Shown in pieces: positions 46,781 to 58,145 of a DNA stretch of 64,000 nucleotides (position 1 is its first letter; each line of letters starts with the position of its first letter). The stretch comes from Coleophoma eucalyptorum (lineage: Eukaryota > Ascomycota > Leotiomycetes > Helotiales > Dermateaceae): positions 682,001 through 746,000 of the forward strand of contig JALRME010000002.1 of assembly GCA_026120035.1 (NCBI GenBank), in the 5' to 3' direction. The translations under genes were made by a program, and so were the position numbers. The notes beneath the pieces are model-generated. The model was given only the letters and a program-made list of their open reading frames with translations. It was not told where the DNA came from and made no database searches.

Positions 46781-49700
46781 ATGTCGCCATTATCTCCGTC
46801 CCCCTCATGCGAACCTCCACGGCGACGCGCGCTCTCTCTGACTTCGCATACAAGTCCCAGACTGATTCCCGGTTCCTATGGCTCCATGAACCATGCCGTA
46901 AATGGCAGCACTATCGGAGACCTGATCAGCAATTCATACTCTGCTCGAGGCAGATCAGATTCCCAGTCAACTGGGAGGAGAGAGCCAACAAGGTCATTCA
47001 TTGCAGCGCATCAGCGGCACCTAGGTAAGCCGTCACGATTTCCGAGACACTTACCATAAATACCGCACAACACCAACTAACCCAATTCACAGGCTCAATT
47101 GACAGTGCCGAAATTGCTCGTAGTGTAAGAGAAGAGACTGCCGATCTTGCATCTTATGCTCTATCCGATCGAGGCCCAGATCGGAGTCCCTCTCCTTCAT
47201 CCCGACAACGAGTTGTTTCGACGCAATCGATCCCAGCATTTCCTTTCGAAGGCGATTCTACATCAATTCGAGGGAGCAGTGAGGCACCGCGTGAACCCGA
47301 GACCATTGAAGAAATATCCGAGCCAACCTCTCCGGAAGCTTCGTCGTCCAAATCTTCTCCTTCAACGTCTGCCCTTGCGGATTTGCTGAGACGCTCGCCA
47401 CCAAGTACATCACCTCCCAATAGACACGAAGAGCAGGACGATGATAGTAAGTCTGATGCTAGCAATACAATGCACTCAGACTCAGGCCGTCTAATCATAA
47501 CGTCGGACGGAGTAAGGAGAGATGATACCGAACGAACTCCATTACTAGGCAAGAGACATGAAGAACAAACGCATCCGGACTGGATACACGGGCAGCAGGA
47601 CTTGGAAGGGCAATATCTACGTCGGCAGGAATCATGGCCAAAACTAAGAAACATAATTGCGAAACCTTTGCAGAAAGGAAAGCACGTTATCACTACGTTA
47701 CAGCATCCCAAGATGTGGGATCGTCGAACTATATGGAATAATGCTGTAGTTGCTCCAACAGCAGCCCTCCCCGCTGTAGTTTTGGGACTTTTGCTGAACA
47801 TTTTGGATGCTCTATCTTATGGTCAGTGCTCTATACCTTTTGACTAACTGTCGGGCACTCATATCTTCAGGTTTAATTCTGTTTCCTCTTGGTGAGAAGA
47901 TCTTCGAAGATTTAGGACCGTCCGGAATATCTATGTTTTATATTAGTTGCATTGTTTCCCAGTTGGTTTATTCGTGTGGAGGTAGTATTTTCAAAGGTGG
48001 TATTGGATCTGAAATGGTATGCTCTCATCTGTTACTATGTAGCTCATTGACTAACACTTTTCGAAGATTGAAGTCGTTCCTTTCTTCCACGGAATGGCTG
48101 CCACAATTCTGGCTACCGTGGGTTCCGATAAACCTCAAGAAGTCATCAGCACCACAATCACCGCTTATGCTATCAGTTCGGTTTTCACTGGTTTCGCCTT
48201 TCTCCTCATGGGGCTTTTCCGTGTCGGTTACATCATTGGTTTCATTCCACGGCATATTTTGATCGGCTGTATTGGGGGAGTGGGTTGGTTCTTGGTGGCC
48301 ACTGGTCTCGAGGTTTCTGCCCGTCTTGATGGCAGCTTGAATTACGATTTGAAGACACTTCTCCGCCTCTTTCAGCCGGATACATTTCCGTTGTGGATCG
48401 TTCCCATGATATTGGGTGTATTCATTCATTTCACTGACTGCCGCATTCCTGAAAAGTATCACAAGTATTATCTTCCGGGCATGATTCTCGGAGTTGGTGC
48501 GATTTTCTACTTCTTCGTCTTCGCACTGGATCCTCTGACCCTTCCACTTCTAAGATCTCATGGATGGGTCTTCGATGGACCAAAAAATATCAATGAACCG
48601 TGGTGGCACTTCTATACGTTATATGGTAAGCTTTTACGTTTTGTGTTCCAAATTTCAGATTGCTAATGAAGTCTAGATTTTAAGAAGGTACACTGGGGTG
48701 CTCTGGCAGAAACCATACCCGCTATGTTTGCCCTGACCTTCTTTGGTGTCCTCCACGTCCCTATCAATGTACCGGCTCTTGCGAACACTACTCAGGAGGA
48801 TAACGTGAATCTTGATCACGAACTTATTGCTCATGGAGTTTCCAACATAATATCTGGATTTGTTGGTAGTGTACAAAACTACCTTGTCTACACGAACAGT
48901 GTTGTTTTCATGAAGAGTGGTGGCAACTCTCGTCTGGCTGGAATAATGCTAGCTATTGCAACCTTTGGTGTTATGCTTATTGGACCGAGCATTATTGGAC
49001 TCATTCCGGTTATGGCGGTCGGAATTCTTATTTTCGTCCTTGGGTTTGACCTCTTGCACGAAGCTCTTGTGGAACCTCGGCACAAACTGAAGATGTCAGA
49101 ATATTTGACAGTGCGTATTTCTCACATACTTGCTAGATTGCTTACTAACGTCCTGTAGGTGGTTGCGATCGTTCTCATAATGGGTCTGTATGACTTCGTG
49201 GTTGGAATATTTATCGGATTAGGATTAGCAGGTGTTTCTCTTGTCGTACAAGCATCAAGAACAGCCGCGGTTAGAGCTTCATACTCTGGAGAAATCGCCG
49301 GGTCCACTGTACGCAGAAACCCCACCCAGTACAGATATCTTCGTGAGGTTGGCCAGCAGGTTCATGTTACCAAACTGGCGGGATACTTGTTCTTTGGCAC
49401 CATCGTTAGTGTGGAAGCACGTATTCGGGCTCTTATCACAGACGAGGCATTCAAAGAACGTCCAGTTCGGTTCCTAATCTTCGATCTTTACCACGTCTCT
49501 GGGATCGACTATTCTGCGGGCGAATCCTTTTGCAAGCTAAATCGACTTTGCAGCAAGAAAGGGGTTTCACTAATCATGAGTGGTTTGGATGCTAATGGAA
49601 CACTGGGGAGAAGTCTCCGTGCCGTCGGGCTTGGTGAAGTCACTGAGGATAGCGCTGAAGTCAAATTCTTTCCAGATCTGAATTCAGCTCTTGAGAGTTG

Positions 49701-50361
49701 TGAGAATGAGTTGCTGAAGGCATTCTATGCCAACAAGGAAAGATCAGCTAGCCGAAATGCGCCAATCGATGTACCGGATCATCAGCGCAAGCATATCAGT
49801 AATGGTGTAGTCAGCATTGATATACAATTCAGTTCACCTCGCCGACAGCATCTTCAAAGAGCCGCAACAGCTACGCTGGCCGAAGGACCCTCTGAGTCTC
49901 GGTACATGAACTTTAAGGAGCCGTTAAAGCTCATCCTTCAGACTTTCCATGACCTCACTTCGCAGAACGAGGATTTTTGGTTCCGAGCTGTCCCTTTCTT
50001 TACTCGAAAGGAATATCCCGCAGGAGCCACTTTGTACCATCGTGGTGAATCAGCCAATGGGTTCTACCTTCTCGAATCCGGTATCCTCCGTGCTGATTAC
50101 GAATTGCCTCAAGGACAGTATTTTGAAAGTATTGTAGCAGGTACCACATGTGGCGAACTGCCATTTTTTTCTGAGACAGGCAGGAGTGCTACAGTTGTCG
50201 CTGAGCGCGACTGTGTAGTTTGGCTTATGGACCGAAATAACTGGGATCAGCTGCAAAAGACTGATAAGGAGGTTGCATCGGAGCTTCTTAAGATCTCACT
50301 CAAGCTTACCAGTGAGAGATTTAATGCGATCACTTCTTATGTCTTGACTACAGCAGGTTGA
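46781..50361 (+). CDS. SulP/SLC26 transporter with STAS and cyclic-nucleotide-binding domains (Vsb1-like)
   Basis: Six exons: 46781-47024, 47093-47821, 47871-48016, 48067-48625, 48677-49110, 49159-50361; about 1,104 aa. A 300-residue Ser-rich cytosolic N-terminus leads into a SulP transporter core (about 300-735): NILDALSYGLILFPLG, PFFHGMAATILATVG, RVGYIIGFIPRHILIGCIGGVGWFLVATGLE, LHVPINVPALANTTQED, VSNIISGFVGSVQNYLVYTNSV. A STAS domain follows (about 770-890, with FDLYHVSGIDYSAGESF), then a cyclic-nucleotide-binding-like beta roll (about 980-1090, with YPAGATLYHRGESANGFYLLESG and GTTCGELPFFSETGRSATV). This architecture is that of yeast YGR125W/Vsb1, a vacuolar membrane protein needed for basic amino-acid storage, rather than a plasma-membrane sulfate permease. 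Substrate and ligand are inferred. Confidence 0.92.
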
Positions 50362-51952
50362 TAAGTATATGTATGTTATAAGAGGCACACTTGGAGGGAG
50401 TATGTATGAGGTATATATGAGGTACATATAGCAAGACATGTAGGTTGCTTGCTAGGCGGACATATGTTTGCATCTCGGCCGATTAGCGGCCGTGAGATTG
50501 CGGAGGGAGGTTCACAGAACTGCATAATAGCCTGGCGTTTTCTTTCCTGGGATGATATACCGTTATTGTATATTTGGGAACAGTAGTAGGTGGATGAATG
50601 GAAGTGGAGATGTGATTGTGGGACAGGGAATGGTTCAAAAGATGGGGATTGGATATGGGCGGGAATGGACTGGAAAAGTGACCTATCTCTTATTTCGCTG
50701 ATAAAAATTCCATTTACTCTTGTCTACTGTCAGTTTCCTTCGTATCGCTAGACTAGTGAGGTTAAGCTGTACTAAACAGGAGGACTGAAATTCGATTTCA
50801 CGTATGCGCAGCAAATCTTTCTGCTAAATACGAGATGCCTTGACGTAGCTGATAAGTTCTTATACCGAGACTCGATGATCTGAAATGTGTATGAATCCTC
50901 TATTTTAAGGCTCGATTAGGAGAGCGAGAGATGGTCACAGCGGTTGCGCACTAACTTGGGATTCTCGGTGGAAAGAAAACTTGCCGGGGCTAACTGGCTT
51001 ACCTTATGGATTAAGTTTGCATCAGGAACGAAGACAAGTGTTCAAATGGGTGGGTGAATAGCTTGATTTAATTTACTACTTGCAGAATAACATGCCAGAG
51101 CGACGATAAAATTGTATGTGGAAGAGCATGGGGCACGTGATGGCGGAGAGGAGTATTGGTGAAGGAAGTGAATACTTTAGTTGGTCGGTTACACTAGGTA
51201 GGTGGCTATCAAGGTGCACCATGTTTATGGTCTACGGTCGAATGCGACATGATGTGATGGCTGCTGATTCAACGCGAGAACACGTAGCCAACCAAACTAT
51301 TTATCATACGGACAGTGGAGAGAATGGATTGTCTGCAATCCAACAATCCCATATTCTCTTCCCTAGAAAGGTAAGAAAAGATAAGGATCATTGCCGATCC
51401 ATCGCTGGATATAGCAATTGCAGTCTTTTGAGGGATTGATTTCAGCACATCTTCGGCACAACCAACAGTCATGGTGAGGGACCGTACTTGCAATTTGACA
51501 TCCGTGCTATTTTCAGGGAGGGATAGAGGTGGAAGGGAGAGAGGAGGTTGGGAGGGAAGGTAGACAACTTTGTCTGGAGGATTTGTCCTCTGTACTTGCT
51601 GATACTTGGAAGCCTTGGGACGAGCCATTTGTGATGACGTAAATTGGGTATGACAGTAACCAGTCTTCTGCATATGGCGAGCTTGGAAAATCCCATAGTG
51701 AGTCGATTTCTCCAAATTCCAATACTTGCCTGCCGACTCATTTCAATACCTCTCACACGTACTTCTGGATACCCTCTTGCTTTGTGAAGTCTTTCGTTAA
51801 CGCAAATCTGATTACAAAGCGCCATTTTAGCAGTTGTGACCGAGACCTCCAAGGTCAAAATGCGAAAGCGATTCGTCAAACTGAAAAGTCCCGTCCAGAT
51901 TTTCGTCCGCTGTCTACGCCCCTACCCACAACCCATGCCACATCACAGACGT
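50362..51952. other. Convergent intergenic spacer
   Basis: About 1.6 kb between the SulP-family stop and the eL6 stop. A minus-strand open frame from 51627 (starting MARPKASKYQQVQR, Pro-rich) runs into sequence with no recognisable family, so it is not called. No RNA gene seen. Confidence 0.45.
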
Positions 51953-52810
51953 CTACCACTTCATCTCGTGTGGTCTGTCACCCTTTCGCAAGCTGAAGGA
52001 GCTGGCGAGGTAGCTGATGAGCATTGGCTCCTTCTTGATTGTTGATAGAAGAGCCTTGTCGACGGCCTTCTGGTCGGCGGCGCGGCTGGATGATGGCTTC
52101 TTCTTCTGTTGATTGTTAGCCATTGACCGAAAACTCCCAAGATTCCCAAGTTTGCTCACCTCTGGCTTCTCTCCTTGCTTGAAGAACTCGGCCTCTCCCT
52201 TCTTCTTGTCACCCTTCTCCCGGGCGAAGTACTTCTCTCCGGCAACCTCGTCAACCTTCTTGGAATCGAGACCAGCCAAGTCAACCTTGAGGGAAGTGGC
52301 AATAACGTAGCGGGCGTTCACTCTTCGGAGAGGAACACCGTTAACCTTGAATGGACCAGTAACGAGGAGAACACCTTGGTCGAGGTTCTTCAAGAGGATA
52401 ACACGCTTGCCGCGGAATCGGCCAGCGAGGAGGATGAGAACGGTACCAGGAGTAAGGGTTGAGCGTGGGGTAGAGGTTCGGATGGATTTGCGGACCTGAG
52501 TTGTACTGTTAGCAAACTATCCCCAAACTCTTGCCTCCCCTATAGGGCTATGGGCTGCTTATTGGCATGTGGGAGTGACAATTGCGATCGCACACTCCCA
52601 GTAAGCCGGAAACTGGCCAAATGCGCAACAAGACCATATCTATAGATTCCGCTTCTCAAAGCATAAAAAACACACCTTCTTGTGCTCAACCTCATCCTCG
52701 GCTGGGTACCACTTCTTGGCCTTTTGCGAGTGGTGAGGGACTTCTCTCGTCGACTTGCCGAAGGTCTTCTTCTGGGCGGCAGGTCTCGTTGCCTCTGGAG
52801 TTGCCGACAT
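51953..52810 (-). CDS. RPL6: 60S ribosomal protein L6 (eL6)
   Basis: Three exons: 52810-52676, 52495-52160, 52105-51953; 207 aa. Component of the large cytosolic ribosomal subunit. Recognised by the basic N-terminus with [15 protein letters not shown], the KOW-like core [52 protein letters not shown], and the Lys-rich [18 protein letters not shown]. The C-terminus is [22 protein letters not shown]. The first intron lies early in the gene, as is common in fungal ribosomal genes. Transcribed divergently from the uL6 gene about 290 bp away, so a shared promoter is likely. Confidence 0.95.
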
Positions 52811-53099
52811 TTTGAAGAAGAACCGATTCGAAATTGTTGGCGGTTGGTCGTTGTTTTGTTGCTGGTCGGTGATGGTTTCGCGTCGACTTCAACTCTTTCG
52901 AGAAAATCCAATTCCCGATTGTGGGATTTTGGCGAACGAGCGTACTAGGCTTAATGAGGTAATGCGCACATCATGTGACGGTTGCCCTCGCTAAGCCCAC
53001 AACTGAATTTTTGATCTCGCGATCTTGAAAGAAAGATAGTTGAACAGACGCCGACGACACTTTCTCTCCCGACAATCACGCCAAACGAATCGGGTCAAA
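52811..53099. promoter_or_regulatory. Bidirectional ribosomal-protein promoter
   Basis: Only 289 bp separates the start codons of eL6 (minus) and uL6 (plus), so the two must share a compact bidirectional promoter. No individual factor site could be named with confidence. Confidence 0.7.
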
Positions 53100-54019
53100 A
53101 TGAAGTACATTCATTCCAGCGAGCAACTGACCGTCCCTGAGGGTGGTGAGTAACCTTTTGTTCTTGTGTTGAAGGTGGAATTGGACTTTGCGCGGCGAGG
53201 AGGTGGGCAGGAAGTAGGAACGATACAGGCCGGGTTTATGAGGGCGCATACATGAGAATTTTCACTGACAAGAATTCTGCGCAATAGTCAAGGTCACCAT
53301 CAAGTCCAGACTCGTTACCGTCGAGGGACCAAGAGGTACGCAAGTTTGGAAGTACGATCGCAGGAGGACGAATACTTACGGACGAAAATAGGAAAGCTCA
53401 CCAAGAACCTCAACCATCTCGCAGTCAACTTCTCCCACCCAAAGAAGGATGTCATCAACATCGAGCTTCACCACGGTGCCCGAAAGAACGTCGCTACCCT
53501 CCGAACAGTCCGAACTTTGATCAACAACTTGATCATCGGTGTCACCAAGGGATTCAAGTACAAGATGCGATACGTCTACGCACATTTCCCAATCAACGTC
53601 AACATTGACAAGAACTCCGAGACTGGTCTTTACGAGGTCGAGATCCGGTATGTGAGATTCTGGTAGCAAATCTATGGATATCTTGGTTGTAAAGGCATGG
53701 TAGGAACGAGAAATGCTGACGGATATTGTCTACAGAAACTTCATTGGTGAGAAGATTGTCCGAAAGGTCATCATGCACCCAGGTGTCGAGGTTGAGGCAT
53801 CAAAGAACCAGAAGGATGAGCTCCAATTAATTGGAAACTCTCTTGAGAACGTCTCACAAAGCGCCGCCGACATCCAACAAATCTGCAGAGTACGAAACAA
53901 GGATATCCGAAAGGTAAATATCACTAGCCATAATGTGACGCATTGCAAATACTAACTGTTTCCACCAGTTCTTGGACGGTCTCTACGTTTCAGAGAAGGG
54001 TAACGTTGTTGAGGAATAA
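53100..54019 (+). CDS. RPL9: 60S ribosomal protein L9 (uL6)
   Basis: Five exons: 53100-53145, 53288-53335, 53392-53647, 53736-53913, 53969-54019; 192 aa, as in yeast (191). Large-subunit protein of the universal L6 family near the GTPase centre. Starts [15 protein letters not shown], continues [30 protein letters not shown], the [20 protein letters not shown] core, then [20 protein letters not shown] and [20 protein letters not shown]. Four introns are all GT-AG and fixed by conserved protein joins. Divergent partner of eL6. Confidence 0.96.
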
Positions 54020-55471
54020 GCTATTTCATCGTCTAGAAAGGAAGGAGAAATGCTTTGGTGACGGGGTTTCTGGGGGAATGGGCCAACAACCGGGAGCGCG
54101 CTGTTCATTTTTTCCGTTATCCTGACGTGTTCATGGGAGCATTATGGGAGTCTACCGTGCATGTCGAAAATAGCAGGGTGCTCATCATCATACAAAAAAT
54201 GAATGTCTTGCAAAATCCAAACACGTCTCATTATTTTTTCCCCACCCTTCTTCCTAGGTGAGAATCTCAAAGTCCTCGATAGGGTCTAGGCCTTGCCAAA
54301 GAGCTGAAAAGTTGGATATACTTGCTCCCAGGACCAGCCTTCTTCGCCTTGCAGCACATCGCATTCAGGCTGTCCATAAATGATGCCTTACTTACCTAAG
54401 CTACTTTATGCGGCAATACCTTCCAGAACGCTTGCACAACCGTCTGCGTCACGGGAGAAAAGGATGCATCATGTACACAGAGTAGTTGCTCTAGTATCCA
54501 TCCGCATTTCCAGTTGCTTTATGCTCTCGATTCCATTGATTTATAGGCAAGGAGCTATTCACCCTGTTCTGCCTTATTCAACCATCAAGTTGCAAGTATG
54601 GCCAGGACAAGTGAAGTCAGGTCAAATCGAGGCTGGCTACGTTCATCAGCAGTATGACGGCTTTGTCTTCATACCGCTCACTCCTCCAAGTTACAGAGTT
54701 CAGTGGAAACACGTGCTTTCGAAGGAATAGGGTGGGGCTTGTTCACAGTCACAGATATATTTGCTCGAATAGATTCATCGTGGGGGCCGAGCAGAGGCGT
54801 TGCAGTTGAGGACTTGGGGTATGTATTTGATTTGTCCCTCTAGTTTTCCCATGCATACAAGTGGATGGATTTGTGGAAAACTGGCTCATGGCATGAGATA
54901 GGACGGAAGAAGAAAATAAATTATGAGTACACAATCTCCTAAGCCTTCCGCATCTCATCATCCATCCATCCATCCGTCTCGCCGTCCGTTCGTCTGTTCA
55001 TGATACCCATCGTATTCCTGTTCCATCATTTCCACTCGTAGCATCAGATTTTTGTGCCTTTCCTCATTCATCCCGCATATACACCTCTTAACCTTCCTTC
55101 TGTCAAATTCATGAAAGAAATTCTTCCCCTCATATACATCCAAACAATTCTTATTTGCAAAGCGCGCGGAATATTTGAGATATGGCAGATGCTCGTGTCT
55201 AGCAAAAGGAGGACTGCAAAGAATCTAGGATCTTCCCATTAAACAAAGGTTCCCAAAACTCCGTAATAATTTAAGATGAAACGCTCCATGGAAATGCAAA
55301 TCAAACTTGTTTTTGGGTTGGCTGCTTTGTGGGTATAGTTGCGATGAATTTGTTTGAGTTTGTTTTTGTTCGTTCCTGATTTGGAGCAGTCATTTAATAT
55401 TTTCATTGTATGTTCGTGTCAGTCTTCGTTAATGTCTGCGTGATTCTCTCGTTCTTCGATCCGAACTTGCG
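54020..55471. other. Convergent intergenic spacer
   Basis: About 1.45 kb between two converging genes, with AT-rich sequence and a short ATCC repeat around 54958-54975. No gene supported; a 116-codon plus-strand ORF (54380-54730) lacks any domain. Confidence 0.5.
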
Positions 55472-56623
55472 CTACCTAGATTTTGGGTCAGTACTCACTT
55501 CAGTTCCGATAATATACTTTCGAGACTTACTAGCACTAGTTCCAGTGTATGAATCTGTATAGTAGCTGGAGCTGATATCGCTCACAACCGTAGTCTTCTC
55601 CTTCCTGGTGTCTGCTTGTCTCTTGAGGCCTAAGATAGCTGCAAGGCCGAGCAGTCCAGCGCCAACAGCACCTAGTCCACCAAGTCCGCTGCTCTTCTTT
55701 CGGGTTTCGGTCACTCTAGCAGGCCTACTTCCGCCAAACCATCCACTATGTGCATCCCTGCGTGATGCCGTGCCACTGCCATGGCGAGAGTAGCGCTCCT
55801 CTGTGATCCGGGTCTCTGATCGGCGGTTCTTCTTCGAACCAAGACCAAAGATTGCAAGTAGACCATCAAATCCAGCTTTCAAGACGCAACAGAAACAGAA
55901 GAGCAGCAGCAAGATAACTCCTGCAATAACACCAATGACAATTCCAGCAATTGCACCACCGGAAAGCCCGCCAGTTGAGTCCTGGCTGATAGCAATGCCG
56001 GTAGAAGTTGCGGTGGCTGACGCTGGTGTTCCGAATGGCTCGGTCGTGGTGACACTGACAGTGTTAGTTGCTGCAGTTCCAGATGTTGGGCGGATAGCTT
56101 CTGACCCTGTTGCTGTAGTTGTAGAGGCTACATATGAATACGATGTGGTTAAGACTACTGAGCCCGTATCTTGGCACTTGCCCCAGTATGCGCAAGTTTG
56201 ACTATTGGTACAGCAGATGTTTCCACAGCCCGTCTGTCCCAAGGAAGTATCAGGTGTGCAAGTAGCTGTAGCAGCGTAACTGCTGGTCGTTGTTCCTGCT
56301 GCCCAGTATGAACTGTAGGTACTTGTGCGAAGGATGAGATCAGTTTCTGTATAAGTGGTGGTGTACACAGCCCATCCAGTTGCTGCTCCAGCCGAGGAAC
56401 AATAAGCTACGTTTGCAGCGTTTGTGTAACAAGCTTCTCCTGATGAACAACAGTACTGATTGTCGGCTCCACAGTATGAAGCACAACCTCGGTCCATCAA
56501 AAATGAGAATCCCAAATCATGAAGGTCATCTTTGGGATATGGACCGGCCAAAGCAGGGCTGCAATGGGAAAGTACCGTGATGAGAAGCGACAGTAGTGTC
56601 GGGGAGGATTGGGAAAGTCGCAT
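55472..56623 (-). CDS. Secreted Cys-rich, single-pass membrane protein
   Basis: Single exon, 383 aa. A clear signal peptide (MRLSQSSPTLLSLLITVLSHC, cleaved near ALAGP) is followed by a Cys-rich ectodomain of about 130 residues. Its Cys pairs are RGCASYCGADNQYCCSSGEACY and GQTGCGNICCTNSQTCAYWGKC, a pattern common in fungal surface proteins. A Ser/Thr/Ala-rich stalk precedes one transmembrane helix (GGAIAGIVIGVIAGVILLLL, about 220-245) with a juxtamembrane Cys cluster. A charged cytoplasmic tail of about 130 residues contains a Gly/Leu-rich hydrophobic patch (GLGGLGAVGAGLLGLAAI). Probably extracellular sensing or adhesion; no family name can be given. Confidence 0.85.
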   Translation of the reverse strand: MRLSQSSPTLLSLLITVLSHCSPALAGPYPKDDLHDLGFSFLMDRGCASYCGADNQYCCSSGEACYTNAANVAYCSSAGAATGWAVYTTTYTETDLILRTSTYSSYWAAGTTTSSYAATATCTPDTSLGQTGCGNICCTNSQTCAYWGKCQDTGSVVLTTSYSYVASTTTATGSEAIRPTSGTAATNTVSVTTTEPFGTPASATATSTGIAISQDSTGGLSGGAIAGIVIGVIAGVILLLLFCFCCVLKAGFDGLLAIFGLGSKKNRRSETRITEERYSRHGSGTASRRDAHSGWFGGSRPARVTETRKKSSGLGGLGAVGAGLLGLAAILGLKRQADTRKEKTTVVSDISSSYYTDSYTGTSASKSRKYIIGTEVSTDPKSR

Positions 56624-58145
56624 GTTGACGATAATCGAGATTTTCGATTGACTTTGGTGGTTCCGGTAAACAAGTTGGAGCTTTTTGCTGATTTAAAGAG
56701 CAGCCGTTGATAGCTGCAGCGGTGAGCACACAGCTCCACTCGAGCCCGACTTTTCAAAATCGCGATGTCAACTCAAACGAGTGTGATGCCAACGATCGCT
56801 TTGGCGACTACTGAAATAAGAGAAGCACTAGAAGTCAGAACAGATTTTTTGTGAGGAATGTGAGGTGAGGATTGCAAGAAGGGAAGCAAGCGTGTGTGGG
56901 GGGGAGAAAGAAAATGGCTTTTTGGGAGGGTGTGTATGCAACGTGATGCAGGAAAAGACGATGGCGGGAATCTCGTCACAGTGATGTTCAGCCTCCTCAA
57001 TTCTCAGCAAGCTTCGCTCGACCAACAGGATCGCAGCAAAAGCTTAGGCAACTAGGTGTTTGAAGGGGAATTTCTAGAACAGGATCTCGCTCTCTTGGCC
57101 AGGATCCTGAGCAATAAATGGGTCTTGTAAGTTGAGTTCGAAATTCTTCTTGGGTTTGTAGGTGTGTGATAGCTTTGCAGAAAGTCTGCATGGGATTGTT
57201 GACATCGATAACCAATGGCCAAGCCGATAAGGAGTCCACGAGGCAACCAGCACGCACTCGATAAGAATTGCCTTTGGGACGGGGGACGGGGTCCGAGCCG
57301 AGCTGGTGGTCGAGGCTTTCCCGCTCTTGATTCCACAACCACAACTATCATTGGGCTGGATGGAATTGGGATGGATTGCATTGCATTACATTGCAGCATC
57401 AATGTCTTCCTTTCTACGACATGTGTTCTTGACATTGCTCCAATCTCATCCCTTTGTAATCATCACCTCTTTGTCAATTCAGCCATGACACTCGGCCTCC
57501 TCTCCCTTGTCGCTGCCCAACCCCTCCCTTTGTCATCCCTGTCAGCGACTCATGAATACGCGATCAAAGGCCAATGGCCACTTACACGTGACCGAACAAC
57601 ACCTTCCTGCATCGACTTTCCACCTTTCCACCTTTCCCAGCAGCGGTCTCTGAGACATGAATACATGAATCAGGGAAGCTAACGTGCAGAAGAAGGTGAG
57701 GCCATGCTGTATCCACCATGGCCTCTGTTTGGCGTGCTACTTATGGATCTACCCGGCTGCCTCCAGAAGCAATGCAGGCACAGCGGCCTCACCTGTTGTC
57801 GGTGCAGCAATTGGACTGTGGCCATCTGCTATTCGGTGTAAGTATCTTTGTGGGGCTGATGGTCAGGAGACCCGTTCTTATGATTGGAGAATTTGGGCTC
57901 TGCAGTGCACGTTAGGTCAGGTTAAATCTTCAGGTCGACTTTGTCTCGTTCTCCACAACACTCAAAGCTTTTTCACACACTTCTGTTATTCAAAGTTCAA
58001 AATCAGTTAAAGTCCAGAAAATAAACCATTGGAGGATTCCACGAAAACTGCCAGCTGGAATAGCACAAGCAAAGTAACATGGGCATATGCTTCCAACTCC
58101 AATCACAAAAGAGGACTGCGCTCGTATCTCATGTTGCACATTCAA
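56624..58145. other. Intergenic spacer
   Basis: About 1.5 kb including the promoter of the Cys-rich surface protein (left end) and the 3' end of the hydroxylase gene (right end). ORFs here are short and lack domains. Confidence 0.5.

Noticed and set aside
51269..51879. Minus-strand ORFs starting MARPKASKYQQ and MTNRFRIL
   Set aside because: I tested resemblance to small mitochondrial ribosomal proteins and found no Cys framework or other support.
54380..54730. 116-codon plus-strand ORF
   Set aside because: No domain or splice context, lies in a convergent 3' spacer.
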